64,000 bases of DNA, from NCBI GenBank assembly GCA_038231575.1, contig JBBRLB010000012.1, positions 1 to 64,000 on the forward strand, written 5' to 3'. Origin of the DNA: CAITWF01 sp038231575 (GTDB lineage Bacteria > Verrucomicrobiota > Verrucomicrobiia > Opitutales > Opitutaceae). Position 1 is the first letter of the stretch. Every line of letters begins with the position of its first letter. The notes under the pieces were generated by a model that was not told the DNA's origin, searched no databases, and was given only the letters and a program-made list of their open reading frames with translations. Shown here one piece after another: positions 16,876 to 26,206 of the stretch. The translations under genes were made by a program, and so were the position numbers.

Positions 16876-18657
16876 ATGACCCCCTACGACTACGCCGTCC
16901 TGGTCTTTTATTTCGGGTTCATGCTGACGATCAGCTGGGTGTTCCGGCGGTTCGTGACCAACGTCAGCGACTATTTCCGGGGCGGCGGCAAGGCCCTCTG
17001 GTGGATGGTCGGCGGCTCGGCGTTCATGATGTCGTTCAGCGCGTGGACGCTCACCGCCGCCGCGAGCCAGGCCTACGGCCGCGGCTGGCCCATCATCGCA
17101 ATCTACGTGGCGAACTCGCTCGGCTTCCTCCTCAACGCGCTCTACATGGCACCGAAATTCCGGCAGATGCGCGTCGTCACGGGCATCGAGGCCGTGCGGC
17201 TGCGTTTCTCGAAGGCCAATGAACAGGTCTTCACCTGGCTGCAGCTCCCGCTCGGCACGCTGCAATCCACGCTGCACCTCAACGCCGTCGCGGTGTTTTT
17301 CTCGGCCGTCTTCGGCCTCGATCTTTCACTCACAATGATCGCGCTCGGCGTGCTCGTGCTCACGATCGCGCTGCTCGGCGGCAGTTGGGCGGTAATCGCG
17401 GGCGACTTCATTCAGATGCTCATCCTGATGCCGGTGTGCCTCACGATCACCGTGCTCGCGATCGCGCGGCTCGGGGGCTTGGGCGGTTTCGCCGCGGCGC
17501 TCCCGGCCGGCCATCTCGATTTCGGCGCGCTCTTCAGCAAGGATTTCCTCGCGCTGTGGTGCGTCGCGATGCTGCTCAAGCAGGTGATCAGCACGAACAA
17601 CCTCCTCGACGCGAACCGCTACCTCAGCGTGAAGGACAGCCGCCACGCCCGCTGGGCCGGCTTTCTCGGCAGCGGCCTCTATCTCCTCGGCATCGTGATC
17701 TGGTTCGTGCCGCCGATGGCCGCACGCGCGTTGTTCCCCGATTTGCATGCGCAGTTTCCCAATCTCGAGCACCCGGAGGAAGCCGCCTTCATCGCGATCG
17801 CGCGAGCCGTCGCGCCCATTGGCATGATGGGACTGCTCGTGAGCGGGATTTTTGCCGCGACGATGTCAGCGATGGACGCCGGCCTCAACAAGAGCGCGGG
17901 CATCTTCATCAAGAATTTTTATCAGCCGGTCGTGAAGCCCGGCGCCGCCGACAAGCACCTGCTCAAGGCCGGCAAGATCGTCACGCTCGTCCTCGGCATC
18001 ATCATTATCTGCGTCGCGCTGCGTCTGAGCCATCTGAAGCAGCTCGGACTGTTCCTGCTGATGCAGCGCGTGAGCATCCTGATCGGCGTCCCGATCACTG
18101 TGCCCCTCGTGCTGGCATTGGTCGTCCGCCGCACGCCGCCGTGGTCGGGCTGGAGCACCGTGCTGGTCGGCTTCATGGGCTCGCTGCTCATCGATCTTTA
18201 TCTGCCGCCGGGCTGGGCAGCGCAGACGTTCGCGCACGGCCGCGTGCTGACCGCGGAAACCCAGGAATACTGGCGCCAAGGCATCCAGCTCCTCGGCAAC
18301 GTGGCGCTCGGCACGGGCTGGTTTTTGTTCACCACGCTTTTCTGGAAAAACACGCCTGAGGCCAAACGCGCCGACATCGAGAAATTCCTCGTCCGCCTCG
18401 ACACGCCGATCGACTTCGCCGCCGAGGAAGGCGCGCACAACGCCAACGACGCGCGCCAGTCTGCCGCCGTCGGCTGGCTGTGTGTCGCCTACGGTTCGTT
18501 CGTCATTCTCCTTTCACTCATTCCCGGCAACACGCTCACCGGCCGCTGCGCGTTTCTCGGCTGCGGCGGGCTCGTCGCCGGCATCGGCACCCTGCTGATC
18601 ATCACCGGCCGGCGCACCGCCGCTCGCGCCGCGCAATTGGCGGCGAGTTCGTCATGA
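16876..18657 (+). CDS. Sodium:solute symporter (SSS family)
   Basis: 593 aa, about 13-14 membrane helices. The N-terminus (YDYAVLVFYFGFMLTISWVF, then SDYFRGGGKALWWMVGGSAF) carries the SSS signature of a Gly-rich segment before helix 2. SAWTLTAAASQAYGRGWPII and SAMDAGLNKSAGIF correspond to the substrate and sodium-site helices. SSS proteins couple Na+ entry to uptake of sugars, sugar acids, amino acids or similar solutes. The neighbours (phosphomannose-isomerase-like enzyme, dehydrogenase, polysaccharide-lyase-like proteins) favour a sugar or uronate. Its stop overlaps the start of the downstream isomerase gene in an ATGA. The start at 16876 leaves no missing N-terminal helix. Confidence 0.9.
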   Translation: MTPYDYAVLVFYFGFMLTISWVFRRFVTNVSDYFRGGGKALWWMVGGSAFMMSFSAWTLTAAASQAYGRGWPIIAIYVANSLGFLLNALYMAPKFRQMRVVTGIEAVRLRFSKANEQVFTWLQLPLGTLQSTLHLNAVAVFFSAVFGLDLSLTMIALGVLVLTIALLGGSWAVIAGDFIQMLILMPVCLTITVLAIARLGGLGGFAAALPAGHLDFGALFSKDFLALWCVAMLLKQVISTNNLLDANRYLSVKDSRHARWAGFLGSGLYLLGIVIWFVPPMAARALFPDLHAQFPNLEHPEEAAFIAIARAVAPIGMMGLLVSGIFAATMSAMDAGLNKSAGIFIKNFYQPVVKPGAADKHLLKAGKIVTLVLGIIIICVALRLSHLKQLGLFLLMQRVSILIGVPITVPLVLALVVRRTPPWSGWSTVLVGFMGSLLIDLYLPPGWAAQTFAHGRVLTAETQEYWRQGIQLLGNVALGTGWFLFTTLFWKNTPEAKRADIEKFLVRLDTPIDFAAEEGAHNANDARQSAAVGWLCVAYGSFVILLSLIPGNTLTGRCAFLGCGGLVAGIGTLLIITGRRTAARAAQLAASSS

Positions 18658-19772
18658 GCGTGCGCGGAAAAATCCTGCTGCTGCCGCCGACCCGCGTGTG
18701 GCGGACTTATCCCGGCGGTCGCACGCTCGACACGCTCGCTGGCGCCGCCGCGCCGGCCGACACGCATCTGTCCGAGGATTGGATCGCATCCACCACACGG
18801 GCGGTGAACCGTGGCCGCGAACATCTCACCGAGGGCCTCTCCCGGGTGTGCATCGGCCACGACGCCACCCCCCACGATTTCGCCGCGCTGCTCGCGAGCG
18901 ATCCGGAATATTTCCTCGGCGCCCCGCACGCGAAAAAATACGGAGCGTCGCCGCACCTGCTCGTGAAATTTTTGGACAGCGGCACCCGGCTGCATTTCCA
19001 GGTTCATCCCACGCGCGAGTTCGCCCAAAAATTTTTCGCCTCGCCCAGCGGCAAAACCGAGGCCTACCACGTGCTCGCCGTCCGCGACGGCGGGCCGGGC
19101 GCTCCGTCGCGCGGCCAGTCCGAAGCCACCGGCTATATCTACGTCGGCTTCCAACGCCCGCCCTCGCGCGCTGCGCTGCGCCGGATGATCGAGGCGCAGG
19201 ACATCGCCGGGCTCGAAGCGTGCTTCGACAAGATTCCCGTTTGCCCCGGCGACACGTTCATCATCCCGGGCGGCACGCCGCACGCGCTCGGCGCGGGCGT
19301 GTTCATGGTCGAGATCCAGGAGCCCAGCGATCTGGTGGTGCGCTTCGAGTTCGAGCGGGCGGGTTATGTGCTGCCCGAGTCGGCGCGCTTCATGGAGCGC
19401 GGACTCGATTTCTGCCTCGACGTTTTCAACCTCGCCCCGCTCACCGCCGCCGATCTCGAGGCCCGCGTGCGCTGCCGTCCGAGACGCCTGCGCGAACTCG
19501 GCCCCGGCTCCTGGCAGGACGAATTGATCGGCGCGGCCCAAACCGACCGGTTTCGCGTGACCAAGACGCACCTCGCCGGCCCAGTGGTTAAGGATGAAAC
19601 CACCTGCGCCATCGCCATCGTCACCGCCGGGAACGTGACTGTAGAAACCGGCGGCGAAACGCACCGGCTCAATCCCTACGACAAAGTCTTCCTTCCAGCC
19701 GGGCTCGGCCGCGCGACGTTCACTCCCACGCCCACCGCCGAAATTCTCGAGTGCCACCCGCCCGCCGCTTGA
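18654..19772 (+). CDS. Type-I phosphomannose-isomerase-like enzyme
   Basis: 372 aa, ATG at 18654 overlapping the symporter stop. The cupin-type zinc site of class-I mannose-6-phosphate isomerases is visible: Gln and His in HFQVHPTREFAQKFF, Glu in KTEAYHVLAV and His in PGGTPHALGAG, followed by EIQEPSDLVVRFEF. Classical ManA interconverts mannose-6-P and fructose-6-P in the cytoplasm. This shorter form lies in a catabolic operon and may act on a related hexose or its phosphate, so the symbol manA is not assigned. It is translationally coupled to the transporter, which suggests that it acts on the imported substrate. Confidence 0.82.
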   Translation: MSVRGKILLLPPTRVWRTYPGGRTLDTLAGAAAPADTHLSEDWIASTTRAVNRGREHLTEGLSRVCIGHDATPHDFAALLASDPEYFLGAPHAKKYGASPHLLVKFLDSGTRLHFQVHPTREFAQKFFASPSGKTEAYHVLAVRDGGPGAPSRGQSEATGYIYVGFQRPPSRAALRRMIEAQDIAGLEACFDKIPVCPGDTFIIPGGTPHALGAGVFMVEIQEPSDLVVRFEFERAGYVLPESARFMERGLDFCLDVFNLAPLTAADLEARVRCRPRRLRELGPGSWQDELIGAAQTDRFRVTKTHLAGPVVKDETTCAIAIVTAGNVTVETGGETHRLNPYDKVFLPAGLGRATFTPTPTAEILECHPPAA

Positions 19773-19802
19773 TCCACCGCCTGCTTCCGCGCGCCACCTC
19801 CG

Positions 19803-20813
19803 ATGCCTCATCCCGCCTCCCTCCTCGCTGTCCTCACGCCGACGGAAGTCCGCGAATTTTTTCCCGAGCCGCTGCTCGGCCAGGTGCGCGCGCTCGCCCC
19901 GGAGTTTCGGCTCATCGATCCGCTCACAATCAACGAGACGGCTTTCCTCCGTGAGCTGGCCGCGATCAATCCGGAGGTGCTGCTCGGCTGCTGGAAAACA
20001 CCGCTCCTGCCCGCCGCGCTGCCGCCGCGCCTGCGCTACGTCTGCTATATCACCGGCTCGGTAAAACGGCTCGTCACGCGCCCCCACCTCGAGCGCGGCC
20101 TCCTCGTCACGAACTGGGGCGGCTCGATCAGCCGCACCGTCGCGGAGTGCGCGCTCTTCCACATGATCGCCTGCCTGCGCAACGCCTCGCACTGGGCCGT
20201 CGCGATGCACCAGCCCGGCGTCGCCGCGTGGAAAAACGGCTTGTCCGACGCACGCTCGCTCTTTGGCCGCAGCGTCGGCATCCACGGCTTCGGTCCGGTC
20301 GCACGCGAACTCATCGCGCTGCTCAAGCCGTGGGGCTGCCCCATCACGGTCTTCGCCCCCGACGCCACCGCCGATCTCGCGCGGGCACACGGCGTCGAGC
20401 GCGCGGCGTCGCTCGAGACGCTCTTCGCCGAAAACCAAATCATCGTCGAACTCGCGCCGCTCATTCCCGCCACCACCGGCATCATCGACGAGAAAATGCT
20501 CCGCCTCATCCGGCCCGGCGGCGTGTTCGTCAACGTCGGCCGCGGCGCCGTCGTCGACGAGACCGCGTTGCTCACGGTCGCGCGCGAGGGGAAAATCGCG
20601 ATCGGCCTCGACGTCTACACGGAGGAGCCGCTTCCGGCCGCCAGCGGCTTCCGCGGACTGCCGAATGTCAGCCTCACGCCGCACATCGCCGGCCCGACGA
20701 TCGATCGCTATGCTGACGCTGGCGCTTTCGCCGTGAAAAATCTCCGGGCATATTCCGAGGACCGCCCCCTTGAGGCCGTCATCACACCCGACGTCTACGA
20801 CTTCTCGACCTGA
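19803..20813 (+). CDS. D-isomer-specific 2-hydroxyacid dehydrogenase
   Basis: 336 aa. The NAD-binding domain has GIHGFGPVAREL (from residue 159; GxHGFG instead of the usual GxGxxG, with His in the second position). The catalytic triad is present: R247 in NVGRGAVVDE, Glu in DVYTEEPL and His in LTPHIAGPT. This family reduces 2-ketoacids such as hydroxypyruvate or glyoxylate, or oxidises the matching D-hydroxyacids. Here it could link sugar-acid catabolism to glycerate and the glycerate kinase at 12457, though that link is inferred. It follows the isomerase gene by 30 bp and probably belongs to the same transcript. Confidence 0.9.
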   Translation: MPHPASLLAVLTPTEVREFFPEPLLGQVRALAPEFRLIDPLTINETAFLRELAAINPEVLLGCWKTPLLPAALPPRLRYVCYITGSVKRLVTRPHLERGLLVTNWGGSISRTVAECALFHMIACLRNASHWAVAMHQPGVAAWKNGLSDARSLFGRSVGIHGFGPVARELIALLKPWGCPITVFAPDATADLARAHGVERAASLETLFAENQIIVELAPLIPATTGIIDEKMLRLIRPGGVFVNVGRGAVVDETALLTVAREGKIAIGLDVYTEEPLPAASGFRGLPNVSLTPHIAGPTIDRYADAGAFAVKNLRAYSEDRPLEAVITPDVYDFST

Positions 20814-20865
20814 CCTTTGTCATCGCGAGCCCGCTGTCGGCGCCCGCGGCCATCCATCCAGTCTC

Positions 20866-22755
20866 ATGCCCGTCCCCGAAACTTACCGCCACTGGCAGCT
20901 CGCGGCGAAAAATCTGCTCACGCCGCTCGCGGCGCTCATGCGTCCCGGTGCCGCGGACCTCCCCCTCGCCGGCCCCGCCAGCGATCACGACGCGCAGGCG
21001 GACCGGCTTGAGAGTTTCGCGCGTCCCCTGACGCTCGCGGCATTTTTCCTGCAAAGCGAACCGCACCCCGACGACGCCGTGTTCCGTGAAAAAATCGCCG
21101 CGTGGTTCCGCGCCGGCCTCGTCGCCGGCAGCGATCCGAAATCGCCGCAGTATTGGGGCCCCGATGCCAGTTATCACCAGCACCACGTCGAGATGGGCCT
21201 CATGTCGATCGCGCTGCAGATCGCCGCGCACGAGGTGTGGACGCCACTCACCACCGCGCAAAAAGATCAGGTGGCGCGCTGGTTCGCGACGTGCCGCGGT
21301 GGTGGCATCGTCAACAACAACCACCTCTTCATGTCGGTCCACATTCTCGAGTTTCTCGGGAAGCACGGCTACGCCCACCGCACCGATCGCGCCGTCATCA
21401 CGACGCACCTGAATCAACTCGAGACGATGCACCGCGGCGGCGGCTGGTTCGAAGACGGCATCAACCAGGCCTACGATCACTACAACGCCTACGCGTTTCA
21501 TTTCTACGGTCTCTGGTGGGCGCGGCTTCACGGCGCGAGCGATGCCGCTCGCGCGACCCGCTGGCGCGACTGGGGGAAGCTTTTCGTCCGCGACTACCAA
21601 CATTTCTTCGCCGCGAGCGGCGAGCACTCCGCCTTCGGTCGCTCGATCTGCTACCGCTTCAACTGTCTGAATGTGTTCGGCCTCGCGCTCGCGGAGAACG
21701 CCACTGAGCTGGCGCCCGGCATGTTGCGCCGGCTCTGCACGCGCAACCTCGACTTCTTCCTGTCGCGCCCCATCACGCAGGAGCAGGGCTGCCTCAACGC
21801 CGGCTTCACCGATCGCTTCGACAAGATCATCGAGCCCTACTCGTGCGCCGCGTCGCCGTATTGGGCCGCGAAAGGATTTTCGCCGCTGCTGCTGCCGTCG
21901 TCGCACGCGTTTTGGAACGCGCCGGAAGAACCGTTGCCCGCGGAAAAGCCCGGCGGTTTCGTGCACGTGATGCGCGCCCCCGGTCTAATCACGCGCAGCA
22001 TGCCGGGCGGCGAAATCGAAATCCTCAACGGCGGCTCGATGGTCGGCAACACCCAGCTCCGTTACGGCGCGTGGAAATGGAGCAAGCTGAGCTACCGCAC
22101 GAGCGTCCACTTCACTTACGCGTTTCCCGAGATCACCCATTTTTCCTGCGACAGCGCCCTCATCGCCCAGGTCGACGACGGCCGGCTCTTCGGCCGCCAC
22201 TCCACCGTCGCGGTCGAGATGGATGAGACGCACCTCGGCTACAGCTACAATGTCGGCTCGAAAGTCGGCCAGGCGAATACCGGCGTCGAGACGTTTATCT
22301 TCTGGCGCGCCGGCTGGCTCCTTCAAGTCCACCTCGTCGATCCGCGCCAGCCGGTCGTGCTGCGCGTCGGCGGCTTCGCGCTGCCGCTCACCGAGCCGCA
22401 CGTCCTCCGCGCCGATCCGGGACCGGTGCTCTCCGCGTTTTCCTCAGATCATCAGCGCGGCACGGTGCTGCAGCCGCTGCGCGGTTTCACCGCGCAGGAA
22501 TGGGACACCCGGCTCGACGACACCACCGAGCGTCGCCATGTCGCCGCGCCGTATCACGCGACCCCCATCGCGAAGTCCGCGCGCGTCGATACGACCGTCA
22601 CCCTCGCCGCACTCGTTTGGGCCGGCGCCGATCAAAGCGAATCCTCGCCGTGGAAAATCACGTCGGGCTCCGTCGGCGCCTGGAAACTCACGCACGCCAA
22701 ACTTGGCCGCTGGGAGATCTCGCACTGGTCGCTCCCCGCCCTTCCTTCCGCATGA
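20866..22755 (+). CDS. DUF2264 family protein, probable carbohydrate-active (alpha/alpha)6-barrel enzyme
   Basis: 629 aa from ATG 20866; the frame before it is not coding. The N-terminal ~370 residues form an alpha-helical toroid rich in Trp and His (KSPQYWGPDASYHQHHVEMG, GGIVNNNHLFMSVHILEF, EDGINQAYDHYNAYAFHFYG), the hallmark of DUF2264. The C-terminal ~250 residues are beta-rich, as in heparinase-like lyases. No signal peptide is seen, so it probably acts in the cytoplasm on imported oligosaccharides. DUF2264 genes often lie in uronate-containing polysaccharide loci, but the reaction of this protein is unknown. Its stop overlaps the heparinase-like start in an ATGA. Confidence 0.85.
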   Translation: MPVPETYRHWQLAAKNLLTPLAALMRPGAADLPLAGPASDHDAQADRLESFARPLTLAAFFLQSEPHPDDAVFREKIAAWFRAGLVAGSDPKSPQYWGPDASYHQHHVEMGLMSIALQIAAHEVWTPLTTAQKDQVARWFATCRGGGIVNNNHLFMSVHILEFLGKHGYAHRTDRAVITTHLNQLETMHRGGGWFEDGINQAYDHYNAYAFHFYGLWWARLHGASDAARATRWRDWGKLFVRDYQHFFAASGEHSAFGRSICYRFNCLNVFGLALAENATELAPGMLRRLCTRNLDFFLSRPITQEQGCLNAGFTDRFDKIIEPYSCAASPYWAAKGFSPLLLPSSHAFWNAPEEPLPAEKPGGFVHVMRAPGLITRSMPGGEIEILNGGSMVGNTQLRYGAWKWSKLSYRTSVHFTYAFPEITHFSCDSALIAQVDDGRLFGRHSTVAVEMDETHLGYSYNVGSKVGQANTGVETFIFWRAGWLLQVHLVDPRQPVVLRVGGFALPLTEPHVLRADPGPVLSAFSSDHQRGTVLQPLRGFTAQEWDTRLDDTTERRHVAAPYHATPIAKSARVDTTVTLAALVWAGADQSESSPWKITSGSVGAWKLTHAKLGRWEISHWSLPALPSA

Positions 22756-25028
22756 ACGCCTCGATCCAATGTAACGTATTACGTTACATCGCCGCGGTGC
22801 CGCCCAGGGGAGTTTGTAACGTAATACGTTACATTGTGGGTGCCTTACTTGCGGCGTGGTTGTCTTCGTCCACAGCGGTTGCAAAGGACAAGGCACCGCC
22901 CGGCTTCTACGCCAATTACACCGGCTTCGCGATCGCCGCCGCGCCCGTGCTGCCCGCGCGTGAGACTCATCCTTCGCTGTGGTTCAAGACGGCGGATATT
23001 CCCGCACTGAAAAACAAACTCGCCGCCAATGACTTCGCGCGCGCGCGCTGGGCGGCCATCCTGAAGCTCGCCGACCTCACGGCTGCACTGCCCGACGCAC
23101 CCGCCGCCACTGACAAAGTCGAAACCATCCACAAATACTACGGCGCCGTGTCGATCGCCGCCCGCGCCCATGCGCTCGTCTCGCTCTTCACGGACGACGC
23201 GGCCGGCCGCACCGCGCATCGCGCCCGCGCGATCGAACTCCTGCTCCGCGCCTATGACGGCCCAATCTTCCAGCTCGATTCGAAAGTCCAAGGCAGCGCG
23301 GTGGACGAAATCTACCGCGGCTCATGGCTGCAGAACTACGCGCACGCCTACGATTGCATCCAGTCCACGCTCGACCGCGACCTCGACGATAAAATCCGCG
23401 TGCGCCTCGTGCTCGAAGCCGAATGCGTTTACGAAAACCTCTACGCCTGGACGCCCGACAGTCCCCACAATCATCTTTCAAAACCGGCGTGGGGCCTCGG
23501 CTCGATGGCGCTCGCGCTGCCGACGCATCCGCACGCGAAAGCGTGGCTCGCGCGCGCCATCGAGGCGGGCAACAAAAACACCCGCTACTTTTTCAGCGGC
23601 GACGGCATTTACCGCGAGGGCAGCCACTATCTGATGTTCTCGCTCACGAACTTTCTGCCGTTTCTCTATCACTATCGCAACGTGTCCGGCGTCGACGCGT
23701 TTCCCGCGTTTCAACCCGCGTTCGAAAACATGATCGAGGCACGCAACAGCCACGGCTGGCTCCCGAACATTGAGGACTCCTACATCCGCCCCACGCCGAC
23801 CCACCTCGCCGCGGCCGCGTATCGCACCGCCCGCACCCGTCTTCACTCGTCCGCACCGCTCGCCGAGATTCTCGCGTGGAGCTACGCCACCTGCGATCTG
23901 GCGCCGTTTGAAAAGGAGCGCACCGACAGCGGCCTCAACTACACCGGCGCGAGCTGGGACTACCCGCTCGAGCTGGACGAGCTGCTCACGCACGACGCGT
24001 CGATTCACGCGACCGCGCCCGATGCCGCGCCGACGATTTTCCTCGCGGGCGGCCAGTCGTATTTCCGCGACAGTTGGACGAAGCGCGCCGCCGGTCAGCG
24101 CTACTTGTTGTTTCACGGCGTCGCGATCGCCGACAATCACAACCACGACGATCAGTTGAGTTTTCTCCTCGAGGCCGAGGGCCAGATGATGTGCTCCGAC
24201 GCCGGCTACTCGCGCGGCACCTACACCGGCGAAGAACGCACCAAGTGGTATAACACCGCGCCCGCGCACAATACGCTCACCTTCGATGGCCAACCCGCCG
24301 TCGACGCCGCGCCGAGCGCCACGCCGCCCTCGCTCTTCCACACCGCCGGGCTCGGCCTCGTCGGCGAGGAGAAGGAGGCGTTCTTCGGCAAAGACGCGAC
24401 GACCACCTGGCGCCGCGCCCTCTTCTGGATCGCCGGCGACTATTATATTGTGGTGGATCGCGTGCAGGCGCCACAGCCCGGAAAAATCGCCGCCTACCTT
24501 CACGGCGGCCGCGGCACGCTCGCGACCGACGGCGCCCGCCGCACGTGGAATTACTCCGCCGATCGCTATGGCCCGGCGGCGCAATTGCACAGTTGGATCG
24601 CCGCGCCCGGCGCGACTGTCACCGAGAAAAAAGGCGAGCTCACTTACATCAAGGGCGACTTCGCCGAGTTTCCTTATCTCGAAGTCAACGCCACCGCCGG
24701 CACCTGCGCGTGGCTCACCCTGCTCCAGCCGGCCCACGCCGGCGACACCACCGCCTTTACCGCCGAGGACCGCAGCACCGCCGCCTTCGCGGCGCTCGCG
24801 ATTAGCGCGGCCGATCATCACTGTCTCGTCGCAGCACAAAGCAAATCCGGCACGCGCCTGAAACTTGACGACGTCGAGACCGACGCCGCCTTCGTGCTCG
24901 TCCGCCGCGATTTGACCGGCCGCGTGCTCGCGTTTTCCGTGCTCGATGGCACTTCGCTTTCCGTGAGTGGTCGTGAGATCTGGCGCGCCACCCAGCCACA
25001 GAGCGCCGCCCGCACTCTCTCCCCATGA
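22752..25028 (+). CDS. Heparinase II/III-family polysaccharide lyase-like protein
   Basis: About 758 aa from ATG 22752, which overlaps the DUF2264 stop (ATGA) as elsewhere in this operon. GTG 22836 (730 aa) is the alternative. The N-terminal toroid has NHLSKPAWGLGSMALAL and GDGIYREGSHYLMFSLTNF. The C-terminal beta domain has the family block DNHNHDDQLSFLLEAEGQMM then CSDAGYSRG and APAHNTLTFDGQ. A signal peptide (VGALLAAWLSSSTAVA) points to the periplasm. Relatives eliminate glycosidic bonds next to uronic acids in heparin, alginate or similar polymers. With the upstream start, both tandem palindromes are translated, each as CNV(L/I)RYI, 15 codons apart. Confidence 0.85.
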   Translation: MNASIQCNVLRYIAAVPPRGVCNVIRYIVGALLAAWLSSSTAVAKDKAPPGFYANYTGFAIAAAPVLPARETHPSLWFKTADIPALKNKLAANDFARARWAAILKLADLTAALPDAPAATDKVETIHKYYGAVSIAARAHALVSLFTDDAAGRTAHRARAIELLLRAYDGPIFQLDSKVQGSAVDEIYRGSWLQNYAHAYDCIQSTLDRDLDDKIRVRLVLEAECVYENLYAWTPDSPHNHLSKPAWGLGSMALALPTHPHAKAWLARAIEAGNKNTRYFFSGDGIYREGSHYLMFSLTNFLPFLYHYRNVSGVDAFPAFQPAFENMIEARNSHGWLPNIEDSYIRPTPTHLAAAAYRTARTRLHSSAPLAEILAWSYATCDLAPFEKERTDSGLNYTGASWDYPLELDELLTHDASIHATAPDAAPTIFLAGGQSYFRDSWTKRAAGQRYLLFHGVAIADNHNHDDQLSFLLEAEGQMMCSDAGYSRGTYTGEERTKWYNTAPAHNTLTFDGQPAVDAAPSATPPSLFHTAGLGLVGEEKEAFFGKDATTTWRRALFWIAGDYYIVVDRVQAPQPGKIAAYLHGGRGTLATDGARRTWNYSADRYGPAAQLHSWIAAPGATVTEKKGELTYIKGDFAEFPYLEVNATAGTCAWLTLLQPAHAGDTTAFTAEDRSTAAFAALAISAADHHCLVAAQSKSGTRLKLDDVETDAAFVLVRRDLTGRVLAFSVLDGTSLSVSGREIWRATQPQSAARTLSP
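22770..22788. promoter_or_regulatory. 19-bp palindrome TGTAACGTATTACGTTACA, copy 3
   Basis: Perfect palindrome with T rather than A at the centre, 15 bp after the DUF2264 stop codon. It lies inside the open frame of the heparinase-like gene if ATG 22752 is used. Copy 4 follows exactly 45 bp (15 codons) downstream. Confidence 0.72.
22815..22833. promoter_or_regulatory. 19-bp palindrome TGTAACGTAATACGTTACA, copy 4
   Basis: Same core as copies 1 and 2. It ends 2 bp before the alternative GTG start (22836), so it occupies the ribosome-binding region of that start. If it is an operator, a bound protein would block translation initiation or transcription there. If it is a repeat insertion, it has kept the reading frame open. 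Confidence 0.72.
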
Positions 25029-26125
25029 CCCACTCGCCCGGCGCGATCTTCCAAAAATTCTCTCTCGCCCTCGTTTTCGCGCTGGTTGCCGGCGCGCCGC
25101 TCGCGACCCGGGCGCAGGGCCAGCTCGCCACGCCCGAGCAACTGGCGGCGTTGCTCAAGCGCTATCCTGACGCGGATGCCAACCAAGACGGCGTGCTCAC
25201 CGCCGAGGAAGCGCTCGCTTACGCGGCGAAGGCTCGCGCCCAGCGGCCCGCCTCCAATTCGCGCGCCGCCGTCGCGCCGGCGCCCACGCTTGCGGACGTG
25301 TCCTACGGTCCGTTTCCGCGCAACGTCCTCGATTTCTGGCGCGCCGCCGCGGAAACACCGACGCCGGTCGTCGTCTACATTCACGGCGGCGGCTTCCTGA
25401 CCGACGACAAATCGAGAGCGCGCAATGAGCGGCTCGTGCAGCAATGCCTCGACGCCGGCGTGTCCTTTGCGGCGATCAACTACCGCTACCTCGCGCCCGG
25501 CACGCCGCTCCAGGACGTGTTGCACGATTGCGCGCGGGCCGTGCAGTTCATCCGCGCGAAAGCCGCGGAGTGGCATGTCGACAAAACCCGCCTCGCTTCC
25601 TACGGCGTTTCCGCCGGCGCCGGGGCGTCGCTGTGGCTCGCGTTTCACGACGACATGGCCGACCCCAAAAGCGCCGATCCCGTGCTGCGCGAATCCACCC
25701 GGCTCGTCTGCGCCGGTGCGATTTCACCCCAGGCGACCTACAACTGGAGCCGCTGGCCTGATCTCCTCGGCGAAGAAAATCTGCGGCGCTTCGCCGGCCC
25801 CTACAATTTCGCGCTGCTCTACGGCCTCGCCGCGAGCGAAGAGCACAGCGCGCTCGCGGGAAAAATTGCCGCCGACTGCGACATGCTCGCGCTCGCCTCG
25901 CAGGACGATCCGCCCGTCTTCATCAGTTCGTCCCTGCCGGATCTCTCGCTGACCAACTCGAATCAATTCCTCCATCATCCGAAACATGGCAAGGCCCTCT
26001 ACGATCGCTGCCGCGAAGTCGGCGTGAAGGTGGTCGCGAGCATTCCGGCGTTCGCCATCGCGCCCGAAAAAGACGGTCCCGCGACGTGGCATGACCTTTT
26101 GTTTCAGGCTTTGAAAGTGCAGTAG
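25025..26125 (+). CDS. Secreted alpha/beta-hydrolase (esterase/lipase family) with EF-hand segment
   Basis: 366 aa; its ATG overlaps the heparinase-like stop (ATGA), so the two are translationally coupled. A signal peptide (FSLALVFALVAGAPLATRAQ) is followed by a calcium-binding EF-hand-like loop DADANQDGVLTAEEA (~50-64). The hydrolase domain has the oxyanion motif HGGGF (H120) and nucleophile S196 in GVSAGAG; this belongs to the hormone-sensitive-lipase-like BD-FAE group. Such enzymes remove acetyl or other acyl groups from polysaccharides, which fits a role in preparing an esterified glycan for the lyase beside it. The Asp and His of the triad were not pinned down. Confidence 0.85.
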   Translation: MTHSPGAIFQKFSLALVFALVAGAPLATRAQGQLATPEQLAALLKRYPDADANQDGVLTAEEALAYAAKARAQRPASNSRAAVAPAPTLADVSYGPFPRNVLDFWRAAAETPTPVVVYIHGGGFLTDDKSRARNERLVQQCLDAGVSFAAINYRYLAPGTPLQDVLHDCARAVQFIRAKAAEWHVDKTRLASYGVSAGAGASLWLAFHDDMADPKSADPVLRESTRLVCAGAISPQATYNWSRWPDLLGEENLRRFAGPYNFALLYGLAASEEHSALAGKIAADCDMLALASQDDPPVFISSSLPDLSLTNSNQFLHHPKHGKALYDRCREVGVKVVASIPAFAIAPEKDGPATWHDLLFQALKVQ

Positions 26126-26135
26126 CAGCGGGTGG

Positions 26136-26156
26136 GGCCGGTTCTCCGAGCCGGCC
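26136..26156. repeat. GC-rich hairpin between convergent genes
   Basis: GGCCGG (26136-26141), nine-base loop, CCGGCC (26151-26156), placed between the convergent esterase and sugar-isomerase genes. There is no T-run, so it is not a standard intrinsic terminator. It may be a REP-like palindrome or a bidirectional transcription brake. Confidence 0.45.
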
Positions 26157-26206
26157 TGAGGTCCAGCCAGCAAATCGCCCGTGAACCCAGCCCGGCTCTG
26201 CCACCT

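Noticed and set aside
18489..20684. 731-codon open frame on the minus strand
   Set aside because: Spans the isomerase and dehydrogenase genes in antisense; no conserved blocks.
22770..22833. CRISPR-like array of two repeats
   Set aside because: Only two 19-bp palindromic units, with copies elsewhere as single sites, no leader and no cas genes.
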